Source of the DNA: Toxotes chatareus
Lineage: Eukaryota > Chordata > Actinopteri > Toxotidae
NCBI GenBank assembly: GCA_016801885.1
Contig: CM028893.1
Span: 12,139,950 to 12,203,949 of the forward strand
Direction: 5' to 3'
Length of the DNA stretch: 64,000 nt
In this document: positions 1-27,125 of the stretch, in pieces
Layout of the letters: the number at the start of each line of letters is the position of its first letter
Position numbering within the stretch: the first letter of the stretch is position 1
Notes under the pieces: model-generated
The model's input: only the letters and a program-made list of their open reading frames with translations
The model's database searches: none
What the model was told of the DNA's origin: nothing
Program-made: the position numbers and the translations under genes

Positions 1-8
1 AAGGATAC

Positions 9-15150
<15,142 letters not shown>

Positions 15151-18100
15151 GATAACTCACTTGGAAAAGTTCGACAAGGAGGGGGAGGGATGTTGTGTGG
15201 GATGTAGGAGAAGATAGATGGTGAGTGAGTGGGGGGGTGGTCACGGACAAGCAAGTGGGGCTGTGCTGACCTGGGCTATGCTAAGCTAGGCTAGGCTATC
15301 TCCCAGGTGATACTGAGGTGACGGCGGCCTCTACAATTTATCCTTTTGCAGTTGGAATTCTCCATTGAAGCAGAATAGCTGTCCTCCACCAGGCATGTGA
15401 AAGAAAAAGTACAACAGGTGTCCCTCTGTGCCAATGAGAGTCAGAGTCTTTCTGATTCTGTTTAAAATGTAATGGATTTATAAATGATACCAGCACAGGA
15501 GGGAGGACCAATTCCCGTACTATAAATGTGTGACAGGTGTCTCTTCTTATAATATCAAGCTAAATCTTTTTCCTTCCTCTGCATCAAACTAAGTGTTTCA
15601 ACACTATGTCACATTCCTATGGATGAGGACTAAAGCTCGGGACAGCAGTGACAAAGTCTTCTAAACTCGTCTTTCTCTTTGCCTTTTCTCAAGTAGACAC
15701 AACTAAAATTTGCCTGGCATGCACAAAGTGTCGTTCTACTGATATCAACCGTGAGTGGTCACAGCAAGGGAAAGACACGGTGGGAAGAAAAGGCATCGGT
15801 GCAGTAAAGGAGAGGAAGGGAGGGAGATGATTGAGACAGAGAAGGAAAAAAAATAAAGCATAAGTTAGTTTATACAGCAAAGACTGGCCTAAGTGTTTGC
15901 AAAAAGGAATACAGTATCTCAAAATGTAAGTAGGGTGCATGTACAGTGAATTAAAATTAGGAAAAACAACACTGCCTGCATTTCAGATTTTCATCGGAGT
16001 GTAAGAGACCTGGTGGTGCATGTAGGAGTTAACGCCAAGCAGCGTTTGTGTCATGTTTACTTGCGAAGATAACCAGTGAACACAGTTTTACAATGCTTTC
16101 TCAGTAGTACCATAAAATCAATGCATGCATAGTAGAAAGCTGAAAAAGGAGAACTGCAGCTCTAGGTTTTGGGTAAAAGGTTGTTTGTTTGTCCCTTTAA
16201 GTCCCCTCCCTCCCCTGCAACTAAAATCAACAAATGCAGGTTCCAGCACACCTTTCTACACAATGAAATGTCAACTAAACAGTAGCTCCTCTGAATATTC
16301 CACCCTTTGACCAGAGATTCACCATTTCCACCTACTTTCATTTATGTGCATGCATGTCCCTCTCTACAAAACTTTATCTTTCAGAAAATAGTGTCTGGGG
16401 TTTCATCCTTCCACAGCCTGACAGGTCTCTAAATGAAGGCAGTGTAAAACAATAACCAGTATGAATCTCACTGTTGGCCCGTGTGCCTTGCAGGTGCAAA
16501 GTCAACTATGCAATTTACTCCGTCATCTTGGGAAAAACGTGACAAGACTGGTGGATATAGCTGAACTGTTGTTTTAGCTTGGTTCATAATTTAATTATTA
16601 AAAGGAGAGCAGTTCCAACCGGTTGTGGCAGTAGCTGCTGGCTGCTTCCTCTCACTGCATGCAGAGGCATGGCATGTTTTCTTGCTTTATAATGCTACCT
16701 GCCTCACACATTTTGTTAGTCCACATTCAGAGATGGACAGGGGGACAGACAGCAAGGTGGGGTAGATGGGTTTTGCAAGCTGAAGCGATCTGTAATACTC
16801 ATCTCTCATGCTCAACTTGCAAAGCGTCTCCCTGGGAGGAGGGAGTGAGTTTATTTTCACAAACTTTCAGCTGGGCTTGGCCGATTCAGCGGGTGGAGCC
16901 CAGCACGCATTGCCCCCCCAATTCTTGTTACTTATATGCTAATGCAGCAGATTTGGTGATTATAAAACTGTCCACTTTCAGTTTCAGTCTAAGCACAAGG
17001 AGCAAAGAATTTTCTCTTCTCTAGCAATTCAGCCCCAGTTTCTGCTGATTGAAACTGTTACTTTGCATCTGATAGTATTGTTTTCCTGTTCAGTTACATT
17101 CATATCATGCTTGTAATACACTGCGTGACACAGAATGGATGATGTCTTACCCTAATTCAAGCATATGGTCAAGTGTTTAATCCACCAAATACACAAAAAA
17201 AATAGCTCTGGTTAATGTCAAATCAACATCATATCAGGCTAACATCACCTACAGCTTAAACTAATATCTATACAGATGCTTTTTGGACATTTTTCTGACG
17301 TTTTACAAACCAAACAATTCATCAATCAATCGAGCAAATAATCGTTAATGAAAATAATCCTTAGTTGCAGCTCTGCAATGCTTTTTCTGACTTACATTAT
17401 CACTAAATGGCTGTAATGTTACCTGTTTGGCTGTCATTTCACATTCAGTTACTGATTTTTCAGCAGGGTGGGGGTGTTTAAAATACCGCATCATTGCACC
17501 TGAGCTCATATCCAAAATACTGCTGTCTTTTATTGATAATTATCAGAATATTAATCCAAAACAAGGAGACTGTGTCGTCCTGGTCTCCTGGCAAGCTGTC
17601 AGTCTCTGTCACGAGGGCTCATGCTAATGCGGCTGTAATCAATATGAGACAAGCATGTATTCAATCCAGCCTTTATCAATTAAGATAAATAAAATCTTCT
17701 AATTAGTACCAACCTGCATGTTTAAGGAAAACCCAGTTGCTGGTGATGCTCCCATGCTAGCCGCCACTCAGTTCCCATTCTAAGCCAATTAAGCTAGCCA
17801 TAATAATTCTGGCTTGAACCGGTCGGTAAACACCTCCCGATATCACAGCACACTCAGAGCTGGCGTTATAATAAAATTATGAGAACGTATGCGGTTTCAT
17901 ACCTGACCTTAGACAGCATTTTCCTGACAAAAGGAATGCGGCATCTGGCGTTAAACCACTAAACCGCGACGATTTAAACGCGTTTCTAACCGGCTAAAAT
18001 CAGAAAGGCGCGCAGCTGATTTGGAATAAACTGGTGGAGTAATTAGCCTATTTTTGCAAAGTTGTGTTTTTTTTTTTTTGTTTAAACCAAGCCCCGTGTA

Positions 18101-18328
18101 ATGAAAAGCAGCATGTCAAGCACTGAGACATCACTTCTACAGGTAAAAGAGGGGGGGGGGGCTTGTATTGGGTGAGGTGGTCTCAGGCGGCATAGCTAGC
18201 CGAAGCTAACGCTAGCCATGCCGTTGATACACTGTCAACTCCGCGGACCTGCACAGATATCTCACAGACGGCGACAAATGCTCGCTGAAAATCTCAAAGC
18301 TTACACAACAGTCACATAAAGCGCATAC
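15151..18328. other. Presumed 5' leader and first intron of slc12a6
   Basis: No coding exon is visible between the slc12a6 start codon and the CpG-rich block near 18.2-18.6 kb. The sense (minus) strand just upstream of the ATG is pyrimidine-rich and offers several possible acceptors (for example near 15280), so the start exon may join a distant non-coding exon. The only recognisable insert is a repeat fragment at 17281-17373. The exon structure here is inference. Confidence 0.4.
17281..17373 (-). repeat. Fragment of dispersed fish repeat with GAGCTGCAACTAA end
   Basis: Read on the minus strand it begins GAGCTGCAACTAAGGATTA and continues with AT-rich ATCGATT-like half palindromes. The same family recurs at 31839-32115 and 59911-60125. 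It looks like a non-autonomous, terminally palindromic element; I cannot name the family with certainty. Confidence 0.6.
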
Positions 18329-18570
18329 CTGGCTCACGTTTCCTCCGAAGACGGCTTCCACCATACGGCTGTTTTCAGTTACATCTGGCAAGATTTGGCT
18401 CCGCTCCCAGGTCTTCTCGGGACTTTTTTTTTGTCCAACAGACCAAAAAAAAAAAAAAGGCAAACACGATAATGCCCGGCAGGTCCTATTTCCCCTGCCG
18501 TCGCCCCAAACATTTTACGCATGCGTGGTGACAAACGTGCTGTCAACGCTAACTGGGAGATGTAGTCCGT
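18329..18570 (-). promoter_or_regulatory. Candidate slc12a6 promoter and non-coding exon 1
   Basis: A locally CpG-rich block. On the minus strand a strong donor (CCAG followed by GTATGC) ends a putative non-coding exon at 18329. About 220 bases further upstream, at 18551-18566, the minus strand reads ACTACATCTCCCAGTT, a close match to the ZNF143/THAP11 element ACTACAATTCCCAGCATGC. An alternative N-terminus starting at an ATG inside this exon cannot be excluded, because no splice partner could be fixed. Confidence 0.5.
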
Positions 18571-19173
18571 AAAGACTAGACATGGATCGTCTCTGTTCCA
18601 GCTGTTTTTAATTTTACCTGTTTAAAACTCATCACTTAAATGTTCAAATTGATTATTTTTTTTGTCTTTTTGACCCCTTACAAAAAGCTGGGTCATGTTT
18701 CAGGTGTGTTGTAAGCCTTTCCATCAAAGTCCCAAGAGGTAAAAGTTTACTTTTGATATGTATTCTACTGACAAAGCTTCTGTACCTTCTCTTACGTAGG
18801 GTTTTGATTGTCATACTTTTACTTGAAGCATCTTTAGATTGCTGTATTATATTACAACCACAAAACTTAGCTAGGTAAGTGTGCTATGTGTATATTCCTT
18901 GTACTTTGTGATAAATTCTTCCTTTCCCACTTTTGTCATAGAAACCTGGGTTTGACTTTAATGCTGAAAAATATCATTTTTGTAGTTAAGAGCTTGAAGG
19001 AGTCAGAAAAAACATTTTTCCAAAGAAAGTCTCTCATTTGTTTTGATGATAGAGATTGATGTTCACACCTCAGGAAAATCTTCCATAGGTGTTTGAAGGC
19101 CAAAGCACATGATTTATGACCCGTCATGCAAGAATTTGCATTTGTTATGTTTTCTTTCTAATTTCACTCGGGC

Positions 19174-19179
19174 TTTATT
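19174..19179 (-). terminator. Candidate nop10 poly(A) signal
   Basis: Minus-strand AATAAA about 330 bases past the nop10 stop. It is the nearest canonical hexamer I found on that strand; use is not shown. Confidence 0.35.
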
Positions 19180-19504
19180 CTTTAATTTGTGACCTACTCT
19201 GGGTTTTATACGCACAGACAAAAGATTTCAGTCCACCAACCAAACACTTATTCAGAATAAAAACAGAAAATTATAACAATAACCTAAAATGAATGCCAAC
19301 AAATAACAGCAGGAAAAAAATCCTTAACCTCAGCAATAGCTGATATCCAATGCATGTACAGTCCCTTCAGTTTGGGCCTGGAGTTTTCTTGCTCTTTGCT
19401 TTGCAGTCCCATCTTCGCCTTCATCCCTCCATCTCTTGGTCTTGATCTCCATCCATCCACCTCTCCCTCCTTCCGCTTTCTCCTCTGCTCTCTCTCTTTC
19501 CCTC

Positions 19505-20093
19505 TCACAGAACAGGTCTGGGCTGCTGTGTGAGCAGAATGCCGAAGCGTTTCTTTATCATCACCCGATGTCGGGAAAACTTGTCGTCAGGGGAGAAGCG
19601 GGCAGGGTGGGCTGAGCTGGTGGGCTGCCCGTCAGGACTCACCTTCTGTTGGTGACAGTGATCGATTAAGATTATCTATGTATTTAGATTATCTATTATT
19701 GTACTGACTTTTAAATGTGTCTATTAACTGCTAAATGCCAGTAAATACTGAAAAATGTGTTTTGTGTAATTTCCTAGAATCAATAAATTCGACTGATCAT
19801 TGCAGCACAAACTGGATGTTAGAGGTCAATAAAAAACCAGAACAAAAAATGAAGGAATATAGAGTTGCGCGTTTTGCACGATAATTTAATAATAATGATC
19901 CAATCAGCGCCGCTAAAGAGAGAAAAAGAGTCCAAAGAGCTCAAATAAGCCTCAATATCGACGAGTTAGAGTGAAACTACAAGCAAAATCTATTAATACA
20001 CAATAATGTAATACGTGGACGATGTAAACACAACGTTACCTTCAGAGTGTAGACTCTGTCCCCGTTCTCGTTCAGGTAATACTGCAGAAACAT
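19505..20093 (-). CDS. nop10: H/ACA ribonucleoprotein complex subunit 3 (NOP10)
   Basis: Small core protein of H/ACA snoRNPs (with dyskerin, NHP2 and GAR1) that guide pseudouridylation of rRNA and snRNA; it is also part of telomerase RNP. It acts in the nucleolus and Cajal bodies. Two coding exons: 20093-20040 encodes MFLQYYLNENGDRVYTLK, and 19645-19505 encodes the rest, ending QQPRPVL and a TGA. The product is 64 residues, the same length as human NOP10. Exon 2 keeps the block SSAHPARFSPDDKFSRHR, the family's most conserved stretch. Start choice is clear: the first ATG gives the invariant MFLQYYLNE. It sits between slc12a6 and the nutm1-like gene, as in human, and shares its upstream region head-to-head with the latter. 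Confidence 0.97.
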
Positions 20094-20973
20094 CGCGACA
20101 AAAGATTGTCTTACAGCTCCAGACAAATGCAGAAATATCGATATTGACTGATTTATATCGAAAAAAAACTCTAGATTTGTAAAAAAAAAAATTCCTTCCA
20201 ATTCCACGTGCGGCAAAAGCTCTCCTCGCCCAGATGGCAGAGCGGATGTCCGGTCCAGAATTCAGAGCGCTCGGCATGCTGGGAAATGGAGTTTCCCCCA
20301 AAACAAAACTTTGCGTCTCTAAGGCCGTAAGTATAATCACCTAATCTATTTGAATTACCGCACAAACTATAATATATAGAGATAATCCTGTAAAAAAAAA
20401 AAAAAAAAAAAGTAATAAAATGGTGGTAAATTTTAACTGTTGAGACTTTATGAAGTTTGGAATGTCTGTATACACAGAAGTCTTTATTAGAAGTAAACAT
20501 CAGCCTGAAGAATTGAGTTTACTTTTAAAATATGAACAGATGCAAACTGATGGACACATTTTTACAACACTGACTAATCATCTCCCAGAAGAAAGGTAAG
20601 CCTGAAGAGAACTTTGATTGACCAATATGTATTATTTGCCATTTTATGTTATTATGTGCATTTCACACGCTGAGAAACTGCTCAGTTAAGTCTTGGCCAT
20701 TAGAAACAGCTAAATTACAAATAGCCGATGTTCATCAACTATAATCTCACTTTCCTTTGACAGTTATAAAGCAACAGAGATAAAGGATGGACCCAGAGCC
20801 AGATTCTCCACCTGAGATCACCCTAAGTGACAGATCGTGATCACCTTGAGTCCGGATCCCAGTCCTTTTCTTATTTCTCCCCACATTATCACCAAATGTT
20901 TTCTGCTGACTGATCTGCCTCTCTGGAAGAACCACACATCCACAAACTGTTACATATCAGAATTGGGGCAAAG
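20094..20973. promoter_or_regulatory. Shared upstream region of nop10 and nutm1-like gene
   Basis: About 880 bases between two divergent start codons. The nop10 side holds a palindromic E-box CACGTG at 20205-20210 (MYC/USF type), a CAGATGGC YY1-like core near 20231, and a ZNF143-type element at 20275-20292 (minus strand ACTCCATTTCCCAGCATG). Towards nutm1, a possible 5' non-coding exon could begin after the acceptor TTTGACAG near 20762. The rest is AT-rich with a poly-A run near 20393-20411. Whether one promoter serves both genes is inference. Confidence 0.55.
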
Positions 20974-23900
20974 ATGGACGAAGAGGCAGCCCAGAGAGCT
21001 TCCACATTTGCAGAGAGGAATGTAGCTAATCCTGATCAAAGAACACACACATCTTCTGGAACACAAAGGGAATCAAACCCAAACCAGCAGTCTCTACAAC
21101 ATCTTCTCCCTTGCATGATGATGCACCCCATCCAACCCCAGATACAAACAGGATACATACAAACTTATGAGAGTCCCTTTGACTTAAATTCCCTGCCAGG
21201 TGTTTGTCCCGTTCCACTCAACCTCCAGACTTTATCATCAGGTGCCAGGGTCCAGCCTGAATTGACACCACTTATACCAGAGCTCATACTGAACCCCTGT
21301 TCTCCTCAAGAGACCTGCTGGATGAATATAAGCCCAGTCGCCTCCACGCCTAACTCCAGGTTTGGTTTTAGCCCCTGTATGCTGGTCCCACATAGTCCAC
21401 TTTCACCACCTCATTCCAGGCTCCTCCTGACTGAGGTTTGCCCCAGCTGGTGCTTGTGTCCTCGGACTGTACCTGTTCATCAGCCCTGTGCTCCAGGACT
21501 GTAAGGAACTACACTTCAGACAACATAATCTTATCATATCAACTGGTTCATAGTTAAATCCTGATTTTAATACTGCATCTAATGTCACCTGCCTGACTCC
21601 AGGTTGTCAAGGAAGGCAGGAGAGTCAGTCAGTGAGCAGTTACACATAAAGTCTGCAGCATCAGGGAAAGAACAGAGCACAGAGAAGGCCAAGTCAGAAG
21701 GTCAGAGGTCAAACATTCATTTAAAAGGGCAAGGAATAGTAATGTTGTTTTAGTGATTGGTCAGTCCACCACCACTCTGGTCCAGACTGAAATATTTCAA
21801 CAATCTCCATGATGCCCAGAGGATAAATCTTTAAGACTTTATCATTCCTAAATGTCATTATAATTTCACTGTGTTTGTTCACAGAAAAACAGCAGGAAAA
21901 TGATACGCATGAGTCCAAGGTTTCTCCTGGACCTCTACACTCTTTGGTTGAAGAACCTCTAACAGGACACGTGGAATACAAGATTATCATGGACTCCCTC
22001 TGTCCCAAGGTTAAAAGCTGTGTGTTATAAAATATAGAAAAATTCATGCAAATATGCAGGATGCAGAGAAATGTATTTACTGTTCTTTTAGTAGGAAAAA
22101 CACCCAAAAGTATGTAAAAAAATTATTAATATTTAAAGGTTTTGCTTCTTCATCTACATTGTTCTGTCAAAAGTAATTCACCATCACCACCTAAACTTTC
22201 TGCCATTTGTGACTCTGCTCAGATCCATGAAAACAAGGAAGACAAGGACAGAGAGAAGGAGAAACGAGAGACAGAAAACAGCACATTTCTTGAGTATCTG
22301 GACAAGCTGTGCAGTGACGAAGACTTTGTCAGAAAGGTAAGTTATTGGAACCAATAATATAAAAATGCAAGTCATGACACAGGGGAGATAAATATTTTGC
22401 TCTTTGTTCCATTATATTGAAGGGCACATTTGAGGTGCTTGTACTTTTTTTTAGTTTTCATTTATTCTCTGTGTTTCAGTCTGTGCTCATCTCTTTCTCG
22501 CAGGTGGAGATGATGCTGAACATAGATTACCTGGATTCCCTCTTCTCTTCAGACCTAGAGCCCCTGGACCTGCTCGCACTTCAAATACAAGAGCAAGAGG
22601 TAACATGATAAGTAAATTCTGTTTTTTGTTGCCTTGTGAGCAGCAGGTTGATCTGGGATTAGAAGTCAGTTTCAGTATTAGTTCTATTTTGACTATGTAC
22701 ATTCGTTTACTGTGCACATGATGATAAACACTTTGACTTGACTTTGACTTGATGCCTAATGTGATCATACTGATGTTAAACATAGATAATTGAATAACAG
22801 CTGTTTGCATCTAGGAAAAAATGTCACTGGCCTTAAGTACAAAAAGGTCATCTTTTATTTTCATCTTCCTGTTCTTCCTCTTGGTTTACAGGCAGTGGTG
22901 GTGACCCAGAAGGATCAATCACATCAACTGTCTGCTGACTCCAACAGCGATACAGTAACTGGTGAGACATCTCAGGCGGTTTTACACGCTGAAGAAAGAG
23001 CTCAGACACCTTTTTTGGATCCTCCGGGCACCCAGTCTGACGCTGATCCAAACTATGACGGACAAAATGCATCTCTGAGTACGATGAGTAAGGGATCAAT
23101 GGAAGAACTGCTGCCAAATGATGCCTTGTCTAGTCTTTGTCACCACAATTCCCCTTTCATAGACAGTAGCTGTACTTTGTCTCCACTATCTGCCCCAGAC
23201 ACTTCTGATTTGGAGTCAGTACTCATTGATGTAGCGGCAGCCTTATCAGCTGCAGATGATAGTGGTCCAAACGTGTCAGAAGACGCCTCAATGTCCCTCT
23301 CTAACTTTGCAAAGACCCAGTCAGCTCATTTGTCCCAGAAGATCCAGAGCAGACCTGGAGATCCCCCAGCCTCCGAGTCCCCCTCAACTTCCTGTATTTC
23401 AGGGTCAACCGAGGCTCCTCCTGCACCTTGTTTCAGGGCTGATTTCATGGCTGACAGCCCACCACAGTCAGGTGGCCCCCCAGCCCTGAGAGTCCTGGCT
23501 ATGAAAACACTTTCTCCAGCGCAGATAAAGGAGTCTGAGGAACAATGTAGCCCCAGAAACACAAACACAAAGTGCTCTTGTCTTAAAGATTTGTCCCACA
23601 CACCCAAAGATGACCTGAACAATGCAATTCCTGTGCCAGCTACTTCGTCTTTTGTGGCAGATTCCCATCCAGACTCCTGTGATGCCAAAACTGATGGCAG
23701 TTCACCAGGCGCAGTGCCTGAAAAGCAGACAGAGGCACCAGAAGGACTGCAAATTTCTCAAGAATCAGTGTCGCCTGGCGTTCTCTCTGAACTCAGAACA
23801 AGTGAGTGGCATGACATTGAGAAAAAATGTGAGAAAAATCTGGAAGATGTTGCTAGAACATCAGTGACACAAAAGAAAACAGCTACAAAAACAAGCGAAG

Positions 23901-25642
23901 AAGGGATGGCCAAAATGACTTTTGAAAAAGAAAAGAATGAAGAGAATTACAACCTCGTCAAAATCGGACAGAGTCAGAGGCTGGCAGATCAAAAAGAAAA
24001 ACAGAAAGCAGGACTGAGCAGTGAATTCAAAACAGAGAGAGCAGAGGAGAGGAAACCAGATGAAAAGAGTGTTAAGAAAATGGCAAAATTCGCCCCAGAG
24101 AGGGACGGGGTAATTTATGAAAAAAGGAGCAGACAGTCCTCAGGAGGAAGACTGTTATGTAAACAAGATGAGAGTAATTTTGAAGAGCGGAGCCAAGGAA
24201 CAAAAATAACACACACATTCGAGCAATTTTCAGAGATGGCAAATAAAGAACAACATCAAAAGCTCACAGGGGAGATAGAGAGACTTAGGGTAGAGGCAGG
24301 GGAACAGAGTGAGGCCAGTGACTCCTATTTTTGCACCAAAATGCGGGTGGAAGACACTCTTTCAGCAAAGGCACCACGAGACAATAGTCAGAGGGATGAG
24401 GGGAGGATAAAAAGACAAGAAGAACAAAAGTCCAGTTTTGTAAGGAGAAGAACTAGGAGCATGACTAATGAGGAAAAAGTGCAGCTAACTCCTCTTTCTG
24501 CTGCCAGAGGTGGAAGGAAAATCCAACACTCAGGGATGGAAAGAAGTGAGACAAAGGCCTCGCCTCAGAGAGAAATGCAGGACAAACTAGAAGTAAATGC
24601 CAAGGAGTATGCAAACAAACAGTCAGTTTCAAGTCTAATCAAAAGCAGGAGCAGGAGAGATGAAGAGGAGAGTAGTGAGAAAGCTAACCATGCAAGTAAG
24701 ACAGATTTGACTGCATGCGAGGCCGAGGACAAAGTTTCTGGACACCTCAGTCCCGTCTCTGCACCTGCATTTTTGCCTCCTCAGAGCCCAAGAATTCAGA
24801 CAGATTCTACACCGACAAAAGACACAAAAATGGTTGACCAAGGTAGCCAGAAAGCCCCAAGCAAAGTACCACTGAATGAGAGAAATGAGCATGAGCATCC
24901 TGACTCAAGCCTGGAGTCGACATCTGTGGAAACCTGTGAGAAAAATCTAAAATTATCTCCCATTCTGCATCTGGAGTCGACTCAGCTGAACCAGCAACAA
25001 AGCAAAGCAGCGGCACCAAATGAAGATGGAGTGGGTGGGCACAGTGAGGCTACGGAAACGAAAACTTATGACTTTTACAACTTAAGGTCAGGAAGTCATA
25101 TGCTAGATGTGTCAAAAAAGACAGTGACTAGGACAGGGATTCACAAGAACAAGCTAGATGAGACAGCTCATCACTTATCTAGTCCCAAACTAAGTCCAGA
25201 CCAGACAGCAGGCGTGAAAGGTGAAAGGGAAAGGATAAATGGAGAAGAGGCAGAGCGCCCAAGCCTCATGCTGAGCCCAGGGAAACGATATTGGCAGGAA
25301 CGCGGGGCTTCTGAAGAAACAGAGACGAGAGTGAATGAGACAGAAAAGATGGCGTCTGAAACAGAAATCCTCAAGAGTCCGATGAAGAGAGCGAGATTGA
25401 AGGGCAAGGCAGAGGTAAACTCTCTGAGAGCTGAAGAGCAGAAGCAAAAGTGGCTTGAGAAAGACAGTGAGACGTCCACAGGCAAGGTCCCACATTTTCC
25501 TTGTAAGAAACAAACACGGCTCTCCAGAAGGTTACCCACAAAATATAAAGATTTTATCTTGAACAAACCAAAGGTGAAAGGACGAAAACCAAAGGCAGAA
25601 AAAGGAAAAACACTACAATGTGGGAAGAAGACGGACAAGTAA
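20974..25642 (+). CDS. nutm1: NUT family protein (NUTM1-like)
   Basis: Six coding exons joined in phase: 20974-21500, 21603-21700, 21885-22009, 22223-22336, 22504-22599, 22892-25642; 1236 residues (human NUTM1 about 1130). The start ATG has a purine at -3. Identity rests on two points. Exons 4-5 encode FLEYLDKLCSDEDFVRK, then VEMMLNIDYLDSLF, then LALQIQEQE, which resembles the mammalian NUT block FLEKLCSQEDFV...LALxxxLEQEE. The gene also sits in the human order SLC12A6-NOP10-NUTM1-LPCAT4, on the matching strand. Residues 1-175 are Pro/Gln/Ser-rich. The final exon (residues 321-1236) is low-complexity, rich in Ser, Glu and Lys, with a basic C-terminus (KPKVKGRKPKAEKGK) that could be a nuclear localisation signal. 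Mammalian NUT binds p300 in post-meiotic germ cells; function here is inference. Exon 2 is the least certain, being chosen because it alone repairs the phase. Confidence 0.75.
21754..21836 (-). repeat. Dispersed repeat copy inside nutm1 intron
   Basis: On the minus strand it reads ATCCTCTGGG...GTTGAAATATTTCAGTCTGG...AGTGGTGG. It is a diverged copy of the element at 63880-63988, which is in the opposite orientation. The pattern is common in fish genomes; the family name is not assigned here. Confidence 0.55.
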
Positions 25643-26292
25643 CCTACAATGTCCAAGAGAATCAAACAGAAACCCAAAACACAGAAAAAAATAAACTGAA
25701 CATAAGTGTGGGAAGTCCAGAAATGAGACAGCAGGAAAAACCCAAATGGTAAAACCTACTTAAAAACAATTCACAGTTTAATTAATTGTTAAATAGAACC
25801 AATATTCACAGAAAAAAATGTAATAATTCATTTACATAAAATAAACTTTGATGCACTGAGTGTTTAGTTTCTTTTTGCACATTCCATTGTCCCTTTAAAA
25901 ACAAAAATATATATATTTACTTTACATAACAGGAAATTCTATAAATAAGATTTTATGGCTTCAAATGACAGAAGTAACGGAGTCCTTTAACATAATCTGG
26001 AACAACTTGTGCACAAGATTTCTTGGTAATTAAAAGGCACACTGGTAAACATGCACACACCTTCAAGTCCTCAAACATATGAGGACCTGGCCTCAAAAAA
26101 CACACTTATACACACTTCATTAAGCCACTGTAGCATCATTTACGCGTATTTTAAGTCAGCTTAAGACTTATTGATTTAAAAATGCATCCATACACACATC
26201 ATCTGACACAAAACTTTAAAAATGCAGTCCTTTGTCAAAGACCATCCTGCAACAAGAGGAATCCAACCTTCATTTAATGCTCAGGAAAATCC
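25643..26292. other. Tail-to-tail spacer between nutm1-like gene and lpcat4
   Basis: Short convergent spacer, AT-rich, with no ORF of note. Plus-strand AATAAA occurs at 25690-25695 and 25840-25845, either of which could end the nutm1 transcript. No clear AATAAA was found for lpcat4 on the minus strand. Confidence 0.6.
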
Positions 26293-27088
26293 TCATTCAA
26301 ACTTTTTGTTGTAGTGGGGGGGTCCGTTGCTGCTGTCCATGTTTCCATTGTTGTTCACAGCCTTCCCATTGGCCAGAGAAGTGAATGGCAGGTGAGAGCC
26401 CGCCTCCTCCGGCTGCAGGTATTCGTTCACCACTCTCTGATAGGTCGGGTGGGTTGTCAGCACTCGCAGCAGGTTTTCTGAGGAAACAAAGCAGATTCAA
26501 TGAAGATTTTAAAGTGTTTTGATTTTCTGATGAAACAAGAGAAACAGAGGACCAATGAATAAATAAATAAAAGAGACACCCGGGCTGCCTGATGTCACAT
26601 TATCACTATGATGTGTAAAATATTACTATTTACTGCTGCCAAACTCAGAGATTACTCAGAGACTCTCACCTTCAGTAAGCTGGCCTTGTTTGGAAGCCTC
26701 CTTGTACAGCTCAGCAGTGCTGTGCTGGGGAACACCCAGCAGCGCCCCCATGAGGTCTGATAGCTCCTCTGCACTCAGGCTGCCTCTGCCTTCCCTGTTA
26801 AACAGCTGTGAAAAGACAGTGCGTTCAGAAAAAAATACACAGATAAGCAGATAAACGAATACGATTTTGGACTTTGTAAGACAATAGCAGGTCTGAGATG
26901 TCTACAACAAAGTGATGTGACACATCTGATGCTTCGCATTTTAAAGACATTCACAGTAAGCAACACACATGAAAAAAACAACTGTACTTACATTGAAAGC
27001 AGTGTGAAGTAGAGATTTGAAGCTGACAAATCCAGAGAGGGCAGCAACACTCAAATAAAGCTGCCTCAAGTCCACAGTTTCATCCTGG

Positions 27089-27125
<37 letters not shown>

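Noticed and set aside
18212..18463. 83-residue minus-strand ORF at the slc12a6 promoter
   Set aside because: No match to known KCC N-termini and no acceptor that joins it in frame to the MASVRF exon; kept only as possible leader exon.
25171..25677. 168-residue minus-strand ORF
   Set aside because: Antisense shadow of the nutm1-like last exon; hydrophobic composition is the complement of Lys/Glu-rich codons.
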